Shown here: positions 18,338-26,647 of the stretch, piece after piece
How positions within the stretch are numbered: the first letter of the stretch is position 1
Layout: each line of letters begins with the position of its first letter
From: Bacteroidales bacterium UBA4295
GTDB taxonomy: Bacteria > Bacteroidota > Bacteroidia > Bacteroidales > Paludibacteraceae
Reading direction: 5' to 3'
Assembly: GCA_002395805.1 (NCBI GenBank)
Contig: DGVB01000026.1
Coordinates: 1-64,000 of the forward strand
DNA length: 64,000 nt
The notes under the pieces: model-generated
Databases searched by the model: none
What the model saw: the letters and a program-made list of their open reading frames with translations, nothing else
What the model was told of the DNA's origin: nothing
Made by a program: the position numbers and the translations under genes

Positions 18338-19810
18338 TTACAGGTGTACCATCTCTCCCTTTTCCGGTACTTCTATGCCTCTGAATCCGGCCTCATAAAG
18401 ATGGTCTTTGTATGTCTCGGCAGATTCTTTCTCTCCATGTACCACAAAGACGCGTCGTACACCTTCCACCTGCAGCGAGCGGGTGAGATATTCTATCATT
18501 TCCTTCCAGTCTCCATGGCCGGAGAATCCTTCCAGTTTGGTGATCTGCGCTTTGATCTTGCGATCCATGCCGAAGATAGAGATCCATTGCAGACCGGGTT
18601 CCTGTATTCTCGCGCCGAGCGTGGTAGGCGCACAATAGCCGATGATTAGAATCGTACAGCGCGGGTCGGAGATATGGTTCGCTACGTGGTGTTTGATACG
18701 ACCCGCCTCCAACATACCGGAAGCGGAGATGATGATAGCGGGTTTGTCATCGTCGTTCAACCTCTTGGATTCACGCACATCGGTGATATACCGAAGGGTA
18801 TTGAATCCGAACGGGTCGTCGTCATACCGCAGCGTGTCCCGCACTTCATCCGAGAGGTACTGCGGGTACATACGGAAGATATGCGTAGCATTCGTCGAGA
18901 GCGGCGAGTCCACATAAACAGGGATCTTAGGCAAGTGTCCCTCGTTGTAGAGCTTGTTCAGCACATAGACGATCTCCTGGGTTCGTCCGACAGAGAAAGA
19001 AGGAATAAGCAGCTTGCCGCCGCGGTATTCGCAGGTATCTTTGACTATACCGAGCAACTCGTGTTCGGTCACTTCCTGCTCCTCATGCAGGCGGTCGCCG
19101 TAGGTAGATTCGCAGATCAAATAATCGCATTGTGGGAAAAGCATCGGAGCCGGTAATATATGGCTTTGTTTACGACCTATATCCCCTGTATAAGTAACAC
19201 GTTTCCAACGCTTTGGGGCCTCTTCTCGGTCCTCCCCTGAAGGGAAGGATGATAATTCCTTCTCATAAATCTCCAGCGAGCAAATGGCGGAGCCGAGCAT
19301 GTGACCGGAGTTGGTGAAGGTCAGCAACACATCATCGAAGATGCGAAAACGACGGTCGTAGTCATAGCAGACGAAATGCTTCATCACCTGATCAACCTCA
19401 TGCTGGGTATAAAGCGGCTCCAGGAAATAGTTCTTCCCTTTCTCTTTATGCGGGTGCTGGCGGTCGATCTTCTTATTATAGGTGCGCACATCCTGTTCCT
19501 GGATAAATGCCGTGTCGGCGAGCATCAACGCACACAGATCGCGCGTAGCGTGGGTACAATAGATATCGCCGCGAAAACCCTTCTTATACACATACGGGAT
19601 GAGGCCGGAATGGTCAATATGCGCATGGGAAAGCACGATACAATCAATAGAAGCGGGATCGAATCCCAGATCTCTGTTGTCTGCGTCTGTCTCCGCGCCT
19701 TTACCCTGGTACATGCCGCAATCCAGAAGAATAGTGTGACCCGAATCAGTGGTAATCAGATGTTTGCTGCCGGTCACTTCGCGCGCCGCGCCTAAGAACT
19801 GTATTTTCAT
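18338..19810 (-). CDS. MBL-fold beta-CASP RNA-processing nuclease
   Basis: The 490-residue protein belongs to the metallo-beta-lactamase/beta-CASP family (CPSF73/Ysh1-like). The metal site is visible as SHAHIDHSG near residue 60 (HxHxDH), the later SGHMLGSAI and YTGDIG, and the C-terminal RMMBL part (FSGHGDWKEM, VFVVHGEKES). The beta-CASP insertion contains PSFSVGRTQE. It probably cleaves or trims RNA. An in-frame partial family A repeat encodes ELSSFPSGEDREEAP near residue 190. It has its own extended -33/-7 promoter. Confidence 0.9.
   Translation of the reverse strand: MKIQFLGAAREVTGSKHLITTDSGHTILLDCGMYQGKGAETDADNRDLGFDPASIDCIVLSHAHIDHSGLIPYVYKKGFRGDIYCTHATRDLCALMLADTAFIQEQDVRTYNKKIDRQHPHKEKGKNYFLEPLYTQHEVDQVMKHFVCYDYDRRFRIFDDVLLTFTNSGHMLGSAICSLEIYEKELSSFPSGEDREEAPKRWKRVTYTGDIGRKQSHILPAPMLFPQCDYLICESTYGDRLHEEQEVTEHELLGIVKDTCEYRGGKLLIPSFSVGRTQEIVYVLNKLYNEGHLPKIPVYVDSPLSTNATHIFRMYPQYLSDEVRDTLRYDDDPFGFNTLRYITDVRESKRLNDDDKPAIIISASGMLEAGRIKHHVANHISDPRCTILIIGYCAPTTLGARIQEPGLQWISIFGMDRKIKAQITKLEGFSGHGDWKEMIEYLTRSLQVEGVRRVFVVHGEKESAETYKDHLYEAGFRGIEVPEKGEMVHL
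19219..19250. repeat. G/C palindromic repeat inside the beta-CASP gene (family A)
   Basis: CCTCCCCTGAAGGGAAGGA, a decayed copy of the palindrome seen at 9340, 21041, 23771 and 29667. It is read in frame as SSFPSGEDREEAP. Confidence 0.6.
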
Positions 19811-19830
19811 GGTTTTTGCAATTTATGCTG

Positions 19831-19862
19831 CAAAGTTACAACAAAAATTGCATATACGCAAA
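19831..19862 (-). promoter_or_regulatory. -33/-7 promoter of the beta-CASP nuclease gene
   Basis: Minus strand: TTTG, 20-nt spacer (CGTATATGCAAT, T-tract, GTTG), TAACTTTG. The ATG lies 21 bp downstream. Confidence 0.8.
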
Positions 19863-19890
19863 TTATTATTGAATAATTTTACTACTTTAC

Positions 19891-19921
19891 TTGCATATTC
19901 CGGAAAAAAGTAGTAAATTTG
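19891..19921 (+). promoter_or_regulatory. -33/-7 promoter of the SDR dehydrogenase gene
   Basis: TTG at 19891-19893, a 20-nt spacer (CATATTCCGG, A6, GTAG) and TAAATTTG at 19914-19921, with the ATG 23 bp downstream. Confidence 0.8.
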
Positions 19922-19943
19922 CACGCAAATTTTGATTGATATA

Positions 19944-20723
19944 ATGATGATGAATGACATTTTTGATTTGAGCGGACGGGTGGCACTGGTCACCGGCTGC
20001 TCCGGAGGATTAGGCGTGCAGATGGCGAAAGCCCTTGCAGCCAGAGGTAGCAAACTGGTTATTATCGCACGGCGGTACGAGAAACTGGTAGAGGTTAAAA
20101 ACGAAATCGAAAAAGCCTTCGGCGTTGAGGTATTGCCGATCCAATGCGACATTACAAACACCGAAGCGGTGGAGAAAATGGTGGATGAAGCAGTTGCTCA
20201 TTTCGGCAAGATCGATATTGTGGTCAACAATGCCGGCACAGGAGCCGTGGCACCAGCGGAGGACATCACCGATGCGCAGTTTGAGAACGAGATGCAGATT
20301 GACCTTTTCGGTTCGTTCCGCGTTGCGCGCGCAGTAGCGAAGAAAACCATGATCCCGAATAACTACGGACGTATCATCAATATCGCGTCCATGTACGGTC
20401 TGGTGGGCAACAAAATCGCGCCCGCTTCGCCGTATCACGCAGCCAAAGGCGGTGTGGTCAATATGACCCGTGCGCTCGCGGCAGAATGGGGCAAATATGG
20501 TATTACCGTCAATGCCATCTGTCCGGGATATTTCATAACTCCGCTGACCAAAGAGACGCTGGAGAGTGACTATTTTGCCAACTATGCCAAGACCGTCATT
20601 CCGATGGAGCGCTACGGTCATGAGGGCGAACTGGACAGCGCCGTTTGTTTCCTCGCAGCAGACGCTTCGCGCTATGTCACCGGAGTTGCGCTGCCCGTGG
20701 ACGGAGGATACACGTGCGTATAA
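19944..20723 (+). CDS. SDR-family NAD(P)-dependent oxidoreductase (gluconate 5-dehydrogenase-like)
   Basis: This classical short-chain dehydrogenase has about 259 residues. The cofactor motif is TGCSGGLG, followed by NNAGTG, the catalytic Ser in NIASMYGL, and YHAAKGG (Tyr and Lys of the YxxxK pair). Overall spacing matches the gluconate 5-dehydrogenase/IdnO subgroup, but the substrate cannot be fixed from sequence. Several ATGs lie in a row at 19944-19952; I use the first. It is followed by the S9 peptidase gene after a 41-bp repeat-like gap (20723-20763). Confidence 0.88.
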   Translation: MMMNDIFDLSGRVALVTGCSGGLGVQMAKALAARGSKLVIIARRYEKLVEVKNEIEKAFGVEVLPIQCDITNTEAVEKMVDEAVAHFGKIDIVVNNAGTGAVAPAEDITDAQFENEMQIDLFGSFRVARAVAKKTMIPNNYGRIINIASMYGLVGNKIAPASPYHAAKGGVVNMTRALAAEWGKYGITVNAICPGYFITPLTKETLESDYFANYAKTVIPMERYGHEGELDSAVCFLAADASRYVTGVALPVDGGYTCV

Positions 20724-20763
20724 AGATTTGAAGATTGAAGATTAAAAGATGTGAAGATTGATA
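20723..20763. repeat. GAAGATT junction repeats
   Basis: Four near-copies of a 7-8-mer, (T)GAAGATT, fill the space between the SDR and S9 peptidase genes. This is one of the short-unit tandem arrays at gene junctions. Confidence 0.55.
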
Positions 20764-20764
20764 A

Positions 20765-22963
20765 ATGAAATACTGGAAGATTTTTATTATGGCAGCCGTG
20801 ACAATCCTTGGCGCGAGTTGCGCGAAAGAGAATACAGCGGAGCAGAAAGCCCCCGTCACCAAACCGCAGATCACCATCGAAGGCGGACGGCTCACCCCTG
20901 AAGGGCTGTGGGCGATGGGACGTATCGGGTCTGTCAAAAGCGACATTGAGACAGGTCTGCTCGCGTACACCGTAAGTTATTATTCCGTAGAGGAGAACCG
21001 CTCTACGACCTGGATCCGGATTGTGAATCCGTACGAGGAGCCTACCCCCGACCCCTCCCTGAAAGGAGGGGAGCAAGGTATAACCGTTGTGGATGAATTT
21101 GTAGGTTCAGAGCCGGCTTGGTTCGGCAACAGCGGTGCGCTGGCTTACCTCAAAGGCGGCAAACTCTATATCCGCCGCGACAAAGAGGAAGTGGAGGTAA
21201 CAGGAGCAGAAGACATCGAGGGTTTCCTGCTCTCCCCGATGCGGGACAAGATCATTCTGGTCAAGCAAGTCAAGACCGTTCCTTCGACCGCCGACAAATA
21301 TCCGGACCTGCCGCTGGCTACAGGTCATATCCACGAGGATCTGATGTACAAACACTGGGACGAGTGGACAGAGACCGCGCCGCAGCCGTTTGTGTATGAA
21401 CTGCAGACCGAGTACTACGGCGAGGGCGAACGCATGAAGTCCGCCAAACTTGGCGAAGGCTATAATATCTTGGAAGGCACCGCTTTCGAGAGTCCGATGA
21501 AGCCTTTCGGAGGTATCGAGCAGTTAGCATGGAACCCGAACAACGAAGAAATCGCATACACCTGCCGCAAGAAGACCGGACTGGACTACGCCGTTTCAAC
21601 CAACAGCGACATATACCTATATGATTTGCGTACGCGCACGCACAAGAACATCACAGAGGACAACAAGGGTTATGACACAAATCCTTCTTATTCGCCGGAT
21701 GGCAAATGGATAGCATGGCAGTCCATGGAGCGCGACGGATACGAGAGCGATGAGAACCGGCTGATGGTGATGAGTTTTGAGACCAGCGAGAAGCGTTTCC
21801 TGAGCCGCGCAATGGACACAAACGTTGATGAGTACCAGTGGCTTGATGACACCTCACTCGTCTTCACCGCTTGCAAGCACGCTACCGTTCAGCTCTACCG
21901 CGTTACCTTGGACGGCTGGACCACCAAACTGACGGACGGTCAATGGGATCTGGGTCTGGGTGATGTGACGGATTACCAGGCTTATTTGCTGGGTCACTCC
22001 ATGCGTCAGGCGAATGAGATTTACCATCTCGACATCCGCGAATGGCTGCGCAAAGACCATGAGCAGTACGCCCATACGGAAATCTATTACGAGCAACCGT
22101 TCGACACCTACAACCAGCCGCTGGAACAGCTGACCCACGAGAACGACAATATCTACAACCAGATCGAGCGCTCGACGGTTGTACCGCGCTGGCAGAAAAC
22201 GACGGACGGAAAAGACATGCTGACTTGGATTATCTATCCGCCGCATTTCGATCCGGCGAAGAAATATCCGACAATCCTCTATTGCGAAGGTGGTCCGCAG
22301 AGTCCGGTTTCCCAGTTCTGGTCCTTCCGCTGGAACTTCATGATGATGTCCGCCGGCGACTATATTATTGTGGCCCCCAACCGCCGCGGCCTGCCGGGCT
22401 TCGGCAAGGCGTGGAACGAAGAGATCTCCGGCGACTACGGAGGCCAGTGTATGAAAGACTATTTCACCGCTATAGACGAGTTCTGCAAAGAGCCGTATGT
22501 GGACAAAGACCACTTGGGTTGCGTGGGTGCTTCTTTCGGCGGTTTCAGCGTCTATTGGATAGCAGGGCACCACGACGGTCGGTTCAAAGCGTTTATCGCC
22601 CATGACGGTATCTTCAATCTGGAGATGCAATATCTGGAGACCGAGGAGAAATGGTTCGCCAATTGGGATATGGGCGGCGCATACTGGGAGAAAGACAACA
22701 AGATTGCGCAGCGCACCTTTGCCAACAGCCCCCATAAGTTTGTAGATAAATGGGACACGCCGATTCTATGTATCCACGGCGAGAAAGACTACCGCATCCT
22801 GGCGAATCAGGCCATGGCTGCCTTCGATGCCGCCAAGATGCGCGGTGTGCCGGCTAAGTTGCTGATCTTCCCGGACGAGAACCACTGGGTTTTGAAGCCC
22901 CAAAACGGCATTCTATGGCAGCGTGAGTTCCGCGGATGGCTAGACAGATGGCTGAAGGAATAG
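20765..22963 (+). CDS. S9-family (prolyl oligopeptidase/DPP-IV-like) peptidase lipoprotein
   Basis: The 732-residue protein begins with a lipoprotein signal (IMAAVTILGASC, lipobox ending in Cys ~19). A beta-propeller occupies the N-terminal ~450 residues, with WD40/PD40-like blades (NPSYSPDGKWIAWQSM). The C-terminal alpha/beta hydrolase has the nucleophile GASFGGFS near residue 595, an acid in HGEKDYRI and a His in DENHW. It probably releases dipeptides or tripeptides from proline-containing peptides in the periplasm, useful for an amino-acid-fermenting organism. Between the signal and the propeller an in-frame family A palindrome encodes EPTPDPSLKGGEQG (about residues 93-106). Confidence 0.92.
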   Translation: MKYWKIFIMAAVTILGASCAKENTAEQKAPVTKPQITIEGGRLTPEGLWAMGRIGSVKSDIETGLLAYTVSYYSVEENRSTTWIRIVNPYEEPTPDPSLKGGEQGITVVDEFVGSEPAWFGNSGALAYLKGGKLYIRRDKEEVEVTGAEDIEGFLLSPMRDKIILVKQVKTVPSTADKYPDLPLATGHIHEDLMYKHWDEWTETAPQPFVYELQTEYYGEGERMKSAKLGEGYNILEGTAFESPMKPFGGIEQLAWNPNNEEIAYTCRKKTGLDYAVSTNSDIYLYDLRTRTHKNITEDNKGYDTNPSYSPDGKWIAWQSMERDGYESDENRLMVMSFETSEKRFLSRAMDTNVDEYQWLDDTSLVFTACKHATVQLYRVTLDGWTTKLTDGQWDLGLGDVTDYQAYLLGHSMRQANEIYHLDIREWLRKDHEQYAHTEIYYEQPFDTYNQPLEQLTHENDNIYNQIERSTVVPRWQKTTDGKDMLTWIIYPPHFDPAKKYPTILYCEGGPQSPVSQFWSFRWNFMMMSAGDYIIVAPNRRGLPGFGKAWNEEISGDYGGQCMKDYFTAIDEFCKEPYVDKDHLGCVGASFGGFSVYWIAGHHDGRFKAFIAHDGIFNLEMQYLETEEKWFANWDMGGAYWEKDNKIAQRTFANSPHKFVDKWDTPILCIHGEKDYRILANQAMAAFDAAKMRGVPAKLLIFPDENHWVLKPQNGILWQREFRGWLDRWLKE
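21041..21078. repeat. G/C palindromic repeat inside the S9 peptidase gene (family A)
   Basis: CCTACCCCCGACCCCTCCCT followed by GAAAGGAGGGGAG. This is one of the best preserved copies and defines the family: a CCTACCCCC tail plus the CCCTCCCTnAAAGGGAGGG core. Read as PTPDPSLKGGEQG. Confidence 0.85.
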
Positions 22964-22970
22964 TTGAGTG

Positions 22971-23005
22971 TTTAGAGGTTAGAGGTTAGAGGTTAGAGGT
23001 TAGAG
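22971..23005. repeat. (TTAGAGG)n heptamer array
   Basis: Five consecutive TTAGAGG units (the last truncated) directly abut the thioesterase ATG and occupy the whole gap after the S9 peptidase gene. The array therefore replaces any ribosome-binding region. Confidence 0.9.
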
Positions 23006-23770
23006 ATGAAATACAATTACGAATACGAGATCAAGTACCAGGAGGTGGACGGAGAGAAAAAGCTTCGTCTCTTTAACCTGGAGAACTACCTGCTGGAAGT
23101 AGCAGGAACGGTGGCAGACGATTTGGGATTCGGCATTGCGGCATTGCATCCGCGGGGGCTGACATGGATCCTGACGCGGTTAAGCGTAGAGATGTATGAA
23201 CTGCCGACACACTGCCAGAAAGTGCGGTTCGAGACCTGGATCGAATCCAACGCACACATGCTGAGCACCCGTAATTTTAGGATATATGCAAAGCCGTCAG
23301 CGGTCAGCTCTCAGCCGTCAGACGCCAACAATCAGACCTCAGATGAATGGATATTAATCGGTGTTTGCAAGTCCGTATGGGCGGTGCTGGATCTGGAGAA
23401 ACGCGAGATTGTCAATATCTTCGACGACCCGATGTTTGAGGGCTGCGTGGACGGCGAAGTGATCGAGATGCCGCGCGTGCGCATGACCACGATCCCTGAA
23501 CCCACCGGCTGCGAGGTGCACAAAGTGGTGTATTCCGATATCGACTACAACGGGCATTGCAACTCCTGCCGCTATCTGCAGGCGATGACCGACGCCTATC
23601 TGCCTGATTACTACGGCAAGAAGGTACGGCTGGACATCAATTATTCGAAAGAGGCCATGTTAGGCGAGACGCTGCAGACCTACTATCTGGTCACCGAGGA
23701 AGGCGTGCAGTACCAGCAGAAGAACGAAGCCGGAGAGACCTCTTGCTCCGCCAAAATAACAATACAATAA
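23006..23770 (+). CDS. acyl-ACP thioesterase
   Basis: The 254-residue protein belongs to the bacterial FatA/acyl-ACP thioesterase family, two hotdog domains that release fatty acids from acyl carrier protein. The N-terminal hotdog has YEIKYQEVDGEKKLRLFNLENYLLEVAGTVADDLGFG, and the second has the active-site-like segment YSDIDYNGHCNSCRYLQ. Between the hotdog domains an in-frame array of CAGCCGTCAG/GGTCAG units encodes SAVSSQPSDANNQTSDEW (about residues 98-112). The length otherwise matches the family. It follows the S9 peptidase through a heptamer array. Confidence 0.9.
   Translation: MKYNYEYEIKYQEVDGEKKLRLFNLENYLLEVAGTVADDLGFGIAALHPRGLTWILTRLSVEMYELPTHCQKVRFETWIESNAHMLSTRNFRIYAKPSAVSSQPSDANNQTSDEWILIGVCKSVWAVLDLEKREIVNIFDDPMFEGCVDGEVIEMPRVRMTTIPEPTGCEVHKVVYSDIDYNGHCNSCRYLQAMTDAYLPDYYGKKVRLDINYSKEAMLGETLQTYYLVTEEGVQYQQKNEAGETSCSAKITIQ
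23291..23345. repeat. CAGCCGTCAG array inside the thioesterase gene (family D)
   Basis: Degenerate units of GCCGTCAG, CGGTCAG and CTCTCAG are read in frame as a Ser/Gln/Asn-rich linker. Related arrays lie in porU (40558) and in the DUF4292 gene (51030). Confidence 0.75.
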
Positions 23771-23806
23771 CCCCACCCGACCTCCCCTCAAGGGAGGAGA
23801 AAAAGA
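23771..23806. repeat. G/C palindromic repeat between genes (family A)
   Basis: CCCCACCCGACCTCCCCTCAAGGGAGGAG, an intergenic copy of the palindrome. It may act as a hairpin or RNA-stability element between the thioesterase and the next gene. Confidence 0.75.
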
Positions 23807-23815
23807 TTCAAGATT

Positions 23816-24310
23816 ATGGATTCTTCAGAAAGTAACAATACCCTATTAAAGCGCCCGACAGAGTTGGAATGCGACGTCGTTCGGTTTCAAAACCAGAAAG
23901 ATAAATGGATCGCTTTTGTCGGTCTGAAAGACGGCCGTCCGTATGAGATATTCACCGGTCTGGCGGACGACGAGATGGGTATCGCGTTACCCAAGAGCGT
24001 GACGAAAGGCAAGATCATCAAAGTGGTCAAAGAGGATGGCACGAAGCGCTATGACTTCCAGTTTGTCAACACCCGCGGGTTCAAGACCACCGTTGAGGGT
24101 TTGAGTTACAAGTTCGACCGCGAGTTCTGGAACTATGCACGCCTCATCTCCGGTGTACTGCGATACGGCATGCCGATCGACCAGGTGGTCCACATGATCA
24201 GCGGTCTGCAGATGGACCAGGACTCGATCAATAACTGGACTACCGGCGTAGCCCGTGTGCTCAAACGCTACATCCCGGGAGCAACAATTGAGGAGGATGT
24301 GGAGAATTAG
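23816..24310 (+). CDS. orphan C-terminal region of class II (B12-dependent) ribonucleotide reductase
   Basis: The 164-residue protein resembles the segment just before the C-terminal zinc finger of adenosylcobalamin-dependent ribonucleotide reductases: TELECDVVRFQNQKDKWIAFVGL, GRPYEIFTG, YDFQFVNTRGFKTTVEGLS and EFWNYARLISGVLRYGMPIDQVV are all recognisable from that family. The catalytic barrel with radical Cys and cofactor-binding parts is absent, and the zinc-finger end (CPxC) is missing too. It could be a regulatory or accessory subunit, or a relic. A real start ATG and a terminator are present, so it looks like a maintained gene. The match rests on memory of family sequences. Confidence 0.65.
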   Translation: MDSSESNNTLLKRPTELECDVVRFQNQKDKWIAFVGLKDGRPYEIFTGLADDEMGIALPKSVTKGKIIKVVKEDGTKRYDFQFVNTRGFKTTVEGLSYKFDREFWNYARLISGVLRYGMPIDQVVHMISGLQMDQDSINNWTTGVARVLKRYIPGATIEEDVEN

Positions 24311-24338
24311 GATTCAGGGATCGCAACGGAAATAAATG

Positions 24339-24373
24339 AAAGAGAGTGTGCCAATGAGACACACTCTCTTTTT
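24339..24373. terminator. bidirectional intrinsic terminator
   Basis: A 12-bp perfect stem, AAAGAGAGTGTG pairing with CACACTCTCTTT around a 9-nt loop, followed by T's. It sits between the converging RNR-fragment and RNase G genes and serves both. Confidence 0.88.
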
Positions 24374-24375
24374 CA

Positions 24376-25950
24376 TTACTTTTCTGCTTTAGGAGCAGGT
24401 TCCTCTGTGTGCTGCAGGCGGTTTCCTTTGGTGTCAAAGAACCGCATCTCGAGCATTCCTACGGACTGATTTTCCAGAATCTTCACGCCGTATTTATGCT
24501 GCCACTGCGTTTTCAGGGATGCGAGCCATCCCTTGCTGATATACGCATATACATAGGGGTGCAGATGCAGTTTCAAGCCGCTGCCATAGTGTGAAGACAT
24601 ATGCGCGCAGGCTTCCTCGATCTGGTCGGTAAAGAGAATGGAAGATTGAATCTTACCTTTGCCGCCGCATGTGGGACACACCTCCGTCACATCCACCTCC
24701 ACGGCAGGACGCACGCGCTGACGTGTGATCTGCATGAGTCCGAATTTGCTCAGAGGCAGCACATTGTGTTTCGCGCGGTCGCGTTCCATTAACTTGCGCA
24801 CATACTCATACAACTGCTGCTGGTGGCCTTTGTCATCCATGTCGATGAAATCAACGATGATGATGCCGCCTATATCGCGCAAACGAAGTTGGTGAACCAG
24901 CTCGTCCGCTGCCAGCATATTGAACTGGAAGGCGTTCTGCTCCTGGTCCTCGAATAGTTTCTTGCTGCCGGAGTTGACATCAATGGAGAACAGTGCTTCG
25001 GTTCTGTCTATGATGAGGTAGCCCCCATGCTTGAAACCGACCGTTCTGCCGAGCCCCACCTTCATCTGGCGGGTGATGTCGAATTGGTCGAAGATAGGTT
25101 TGTCGCCTTTGTAGAATTTGACGATCTTCTTGCTCTCGGGCGCTATCAGCCCCAGATAATTGCTGACCTCCTCGAATATCTCGCGGTCATTAATCTGGAT
25201 GGAAGTGAAATCGGGGCTGAGCACATCGCGGATTATACCGAGAGTACGGCCCATCTCTTCGCTCACAAGGCTTACCGGCTCTTTCTGCTGGAGCGTCTTG
25301 ACGGTCTGCGTCCAGCGATCCAATAAGAGGCGTAGTTCATTGTCGAGTTCGGCGGCACGTTTATCTTCTGCTACAGTGCGAATAATGATGCCGAAGCCCG
25401 TAGGCTTGATAGAGAGCATCAGTTGTTTGAGACGTTGGCGTTCTGCCTCACGTTTAATTTTCTGGCTTACCATGACGCCGTCGGCGAAGGGGATCAGGAC
25501 GATATTTCTTCCCGCGATGGAGATCTCGGCGGTCAGACGCGGTCCTTTGGTGTTGATCGGCTCCTTGGAGACCTGCACGAGAATAGGATCGCCTACCTTG
25601 AGTACGTCGGCTATCTGTCCTTCTTTGCCTACCTCGGCTTGACGCGGTGTCTTGGTGATCACCGGCACACGGCGTCTGTCCGAAACGGCTTTGGTAACAT
25701 AACTCTGCAGCGTTCGAAACTGAGAACCCAAATCCAAATAGTGCAGAAAAGCTTCTTTCTCATGACCTACATCCACGAATACCGCATTGAGCGCCGGCAT
25801 CACTTTCTTGACGCGACCGTAATAGATATTGCCTACCGCGAAGTTGTCTTCGTTCCGCTTCTCGCGGGCCACTTCTTGCAGGCGGTCGTCTTCTGTCAGC
25901 GCGATAGCGATTTCTTGCGGCTGTACGTCCACAATTAATTCGCTTTTCAT
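24376..25950 (-). CDS. rng: ribonuclease G/E family endoribonuclease
   Basis: The 524-residue protein has the RNase G layout: N-terminal S1 domain (NIYYGRVKKVMPALNAVFVDVGHEKEAFLHY), RNase H-like subdomain, DNase I-like catalytic domain (LIIDRTEALFSIDVNSGS and GIIIVDFIDM, with the metal-binding aspartates), and the zinc-link CPTCGG near residue 410. It lacks the long C-terminal degradosome scaffold of RNase E. The start MKSELIVDVQPQE was chosen; the frame extends 17 codons upstream without support. It processes rRNA and mRNA 5' ends. Confidence 0.95.
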   Translation of the reverse strand: MKSELIVDVQPQEIAIALTEDDRLQEVAREKRNEDNFAVGNIYYGRVKKVMPALNAVFVDVGHEKEAFLHYLDLGSQFRTLQSYVTKAVSDRRRVPVITKTPRQAEVGKEGQIADVLKVGDPILVQVSKEPINTKGPRLTAEISIAGRNIVLIPFADGVMVSQKIKREAERQRLKQLMLSIKPTGFGIIIRTVAEDKRAAELDNELRLLLDRWTQTVKTLQQKEPVSLVSEEMGRTLGIIRDVLSPDFTSIQINDREIFEEVSNYLGLIAPESKKIVKFYKGDKPIFDQFDITRQMKVGLGRTVGFKHGGYLIIDRTEALFSIDVNSGSKKLFEDQEQNAFQFNMLAADELVHQLRLRDIGGIIIVDFIDMDDKGHQQQLYEYVRKLMERDRAKHNVLPLSKFGLMQITRQRVRPAVEVDVTEVCPTCGGKGKIQSSILFTDQIEEACAHMSSHYGSGLKLHLHPYVYAYISKGWLASLKTQWQHKYGVKILENQSVGMLEMRFFDTKGNRLQHTEEPAPKAEK

Positions 25951-26020
25951 ATTTGTTGAGTTTTTAATAAAATAAAAGCCTTGTGGCAAACCGACCCACA
26001 CTTGGGTCCGTTTAGCGCCA

Positions 26021-26028
26021 CAAAGCTA
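26021..26028 (-). promoter_or_regulatory. possible -7 box upstream of RNase G
   Basis: TAGCTTTG on the minus strand, 71 bp upstream of the rng ATG. No TTTG lies 20 nt further upstream, so this is a weak call; the gene may also be read from the HU promoter. Confidence 0.35.
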
Positions 26029-26043
26029 AATGACGATCGTCAA

Positions 26044-26133
26044 TTACTTATGTTTATGACGATTCTTGCGCAGACGTTTTTTACGTTTGTGCGTAGACAT
26101 CTTGTGTCTCTTATGCTTCTTTCCGTTTGGCAT
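26044..26133 (-). CDS. 29-residue basic ribosome-associated peptide (AURKAIP1/COX24-type)
   Basis: A tiny gene encodes 29 residues, beginning MPNGKKHKRHKM and ending NRHKHK. Almost two thirds are Lys, Arg or His. It matches the short Bacteroidetes peptides annotated as AURKAIP1/COX24-domain proteins, relatives of the mitochondrial small-subunit protein mS38, so a role as a ribosomal protein is likely. It lies between HU and RNase G on the same strand, a location in keeping with housekeeping translation genes. The clean ATG and stop and the extreme composition make chance unlikely. Confidence 0.85.
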   Translation of the reverse strand: MPNGKKHKRHKMSTHKRKKRLRKNRHKHK

Positions 26134-26171
26134 AATTGTTTGAATTAAAATGTTAGTATACTAATTGTTAT

Positions 26172-26459
26172 TTATTTTCCCGGTACGTTGTGTACTTGCT
26201 CTTTGAATTCGTCAGCCGGCTTGAAGAAAGGAATGGTATGCTCCGGTACATCTACCGATGTTTTAGCGCGTATATTACGAGCCACTTTCGCCTTGCGCGT
26301 TTTCAATATAAAACTACCAAAGCCGCGCAGATAGACGTTCTCGCCTTTCTCCATCGACCCCTTAATGCCATTCATCATACTCTCTACTATCAGAGAGATG
26401 GTACGTTTGTCATAACCGGTGCTGATTGCAATCTCGTTTATTAATTCTGCTTTTGTCAT
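26172..26459 (-). CDS. HU/IHF-family DNA-binding protein
   Basis: A 95-residue histone-like protein that bends DNA as a dimer. The N-terminal helices read MTKAELINEIAISTGYDKRTISLIVESMM, followed by the beta-arm start NVYLRGFGSFILKTRKAKVARN and the Pro near the arm tip (VDVPEHTIPFFKPADEF). The length is typical. It is driven by an extended -33/-7 promoter that is back to back with the mutY promoter, and is followed by the small basic peptide gene 39 bp downstream. Confidence 0.95.
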   Translation of the reverse strand: MTKAELINEIAISTGYDKRTISLIVESMMNGIKGSMEKGENVYLRGFGSFILKTRKAKVARNIRAKTSVDVPEHTIPFFKPADEFKEQVHNVPGK

Positions 26460-26558
26460 ATCATTGTATGTTATATTGTTTCCTAATTTCGTATATCAAA
26501 ACCAAAACGCTCGGTGACTATTTTCTCGGTACAGAGTACCTCCGGCGAAAAAATCGTG

Positions 26559-26590
26559 CAAAATTACTCTTTTTTTTTTATATGTGCAAA
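26559..26590 (-). promoter_or_regulatory. -33/-7 promoter of the HU gene
   Basis: Minus strand: TTTG, 20-nt spacer (CACATAT, A-tract, GAG), TAATTTTG. The leader to the HU ATG is about 95 nt. Confidence 0.78.
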
Positions 26591-26598
26591 TTTTTTTG

Positions 26599-26606
26599 TA
26601 TTTTTG
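26599..26606 (+). promoter_or_regulatory. probable -7 box of mutY
   Basis: TATTTTTG on the plus strand, 41 bp upstream of the mutY ATG, after a T-rich run. The expected -33 position is all T's, so only the -7 element is convincing. Confidence 0.45.
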
Positions 26607-26647
26607 TACCCGATTTTTAAAAATAGACACGTTTTTTGTCAATTTTT

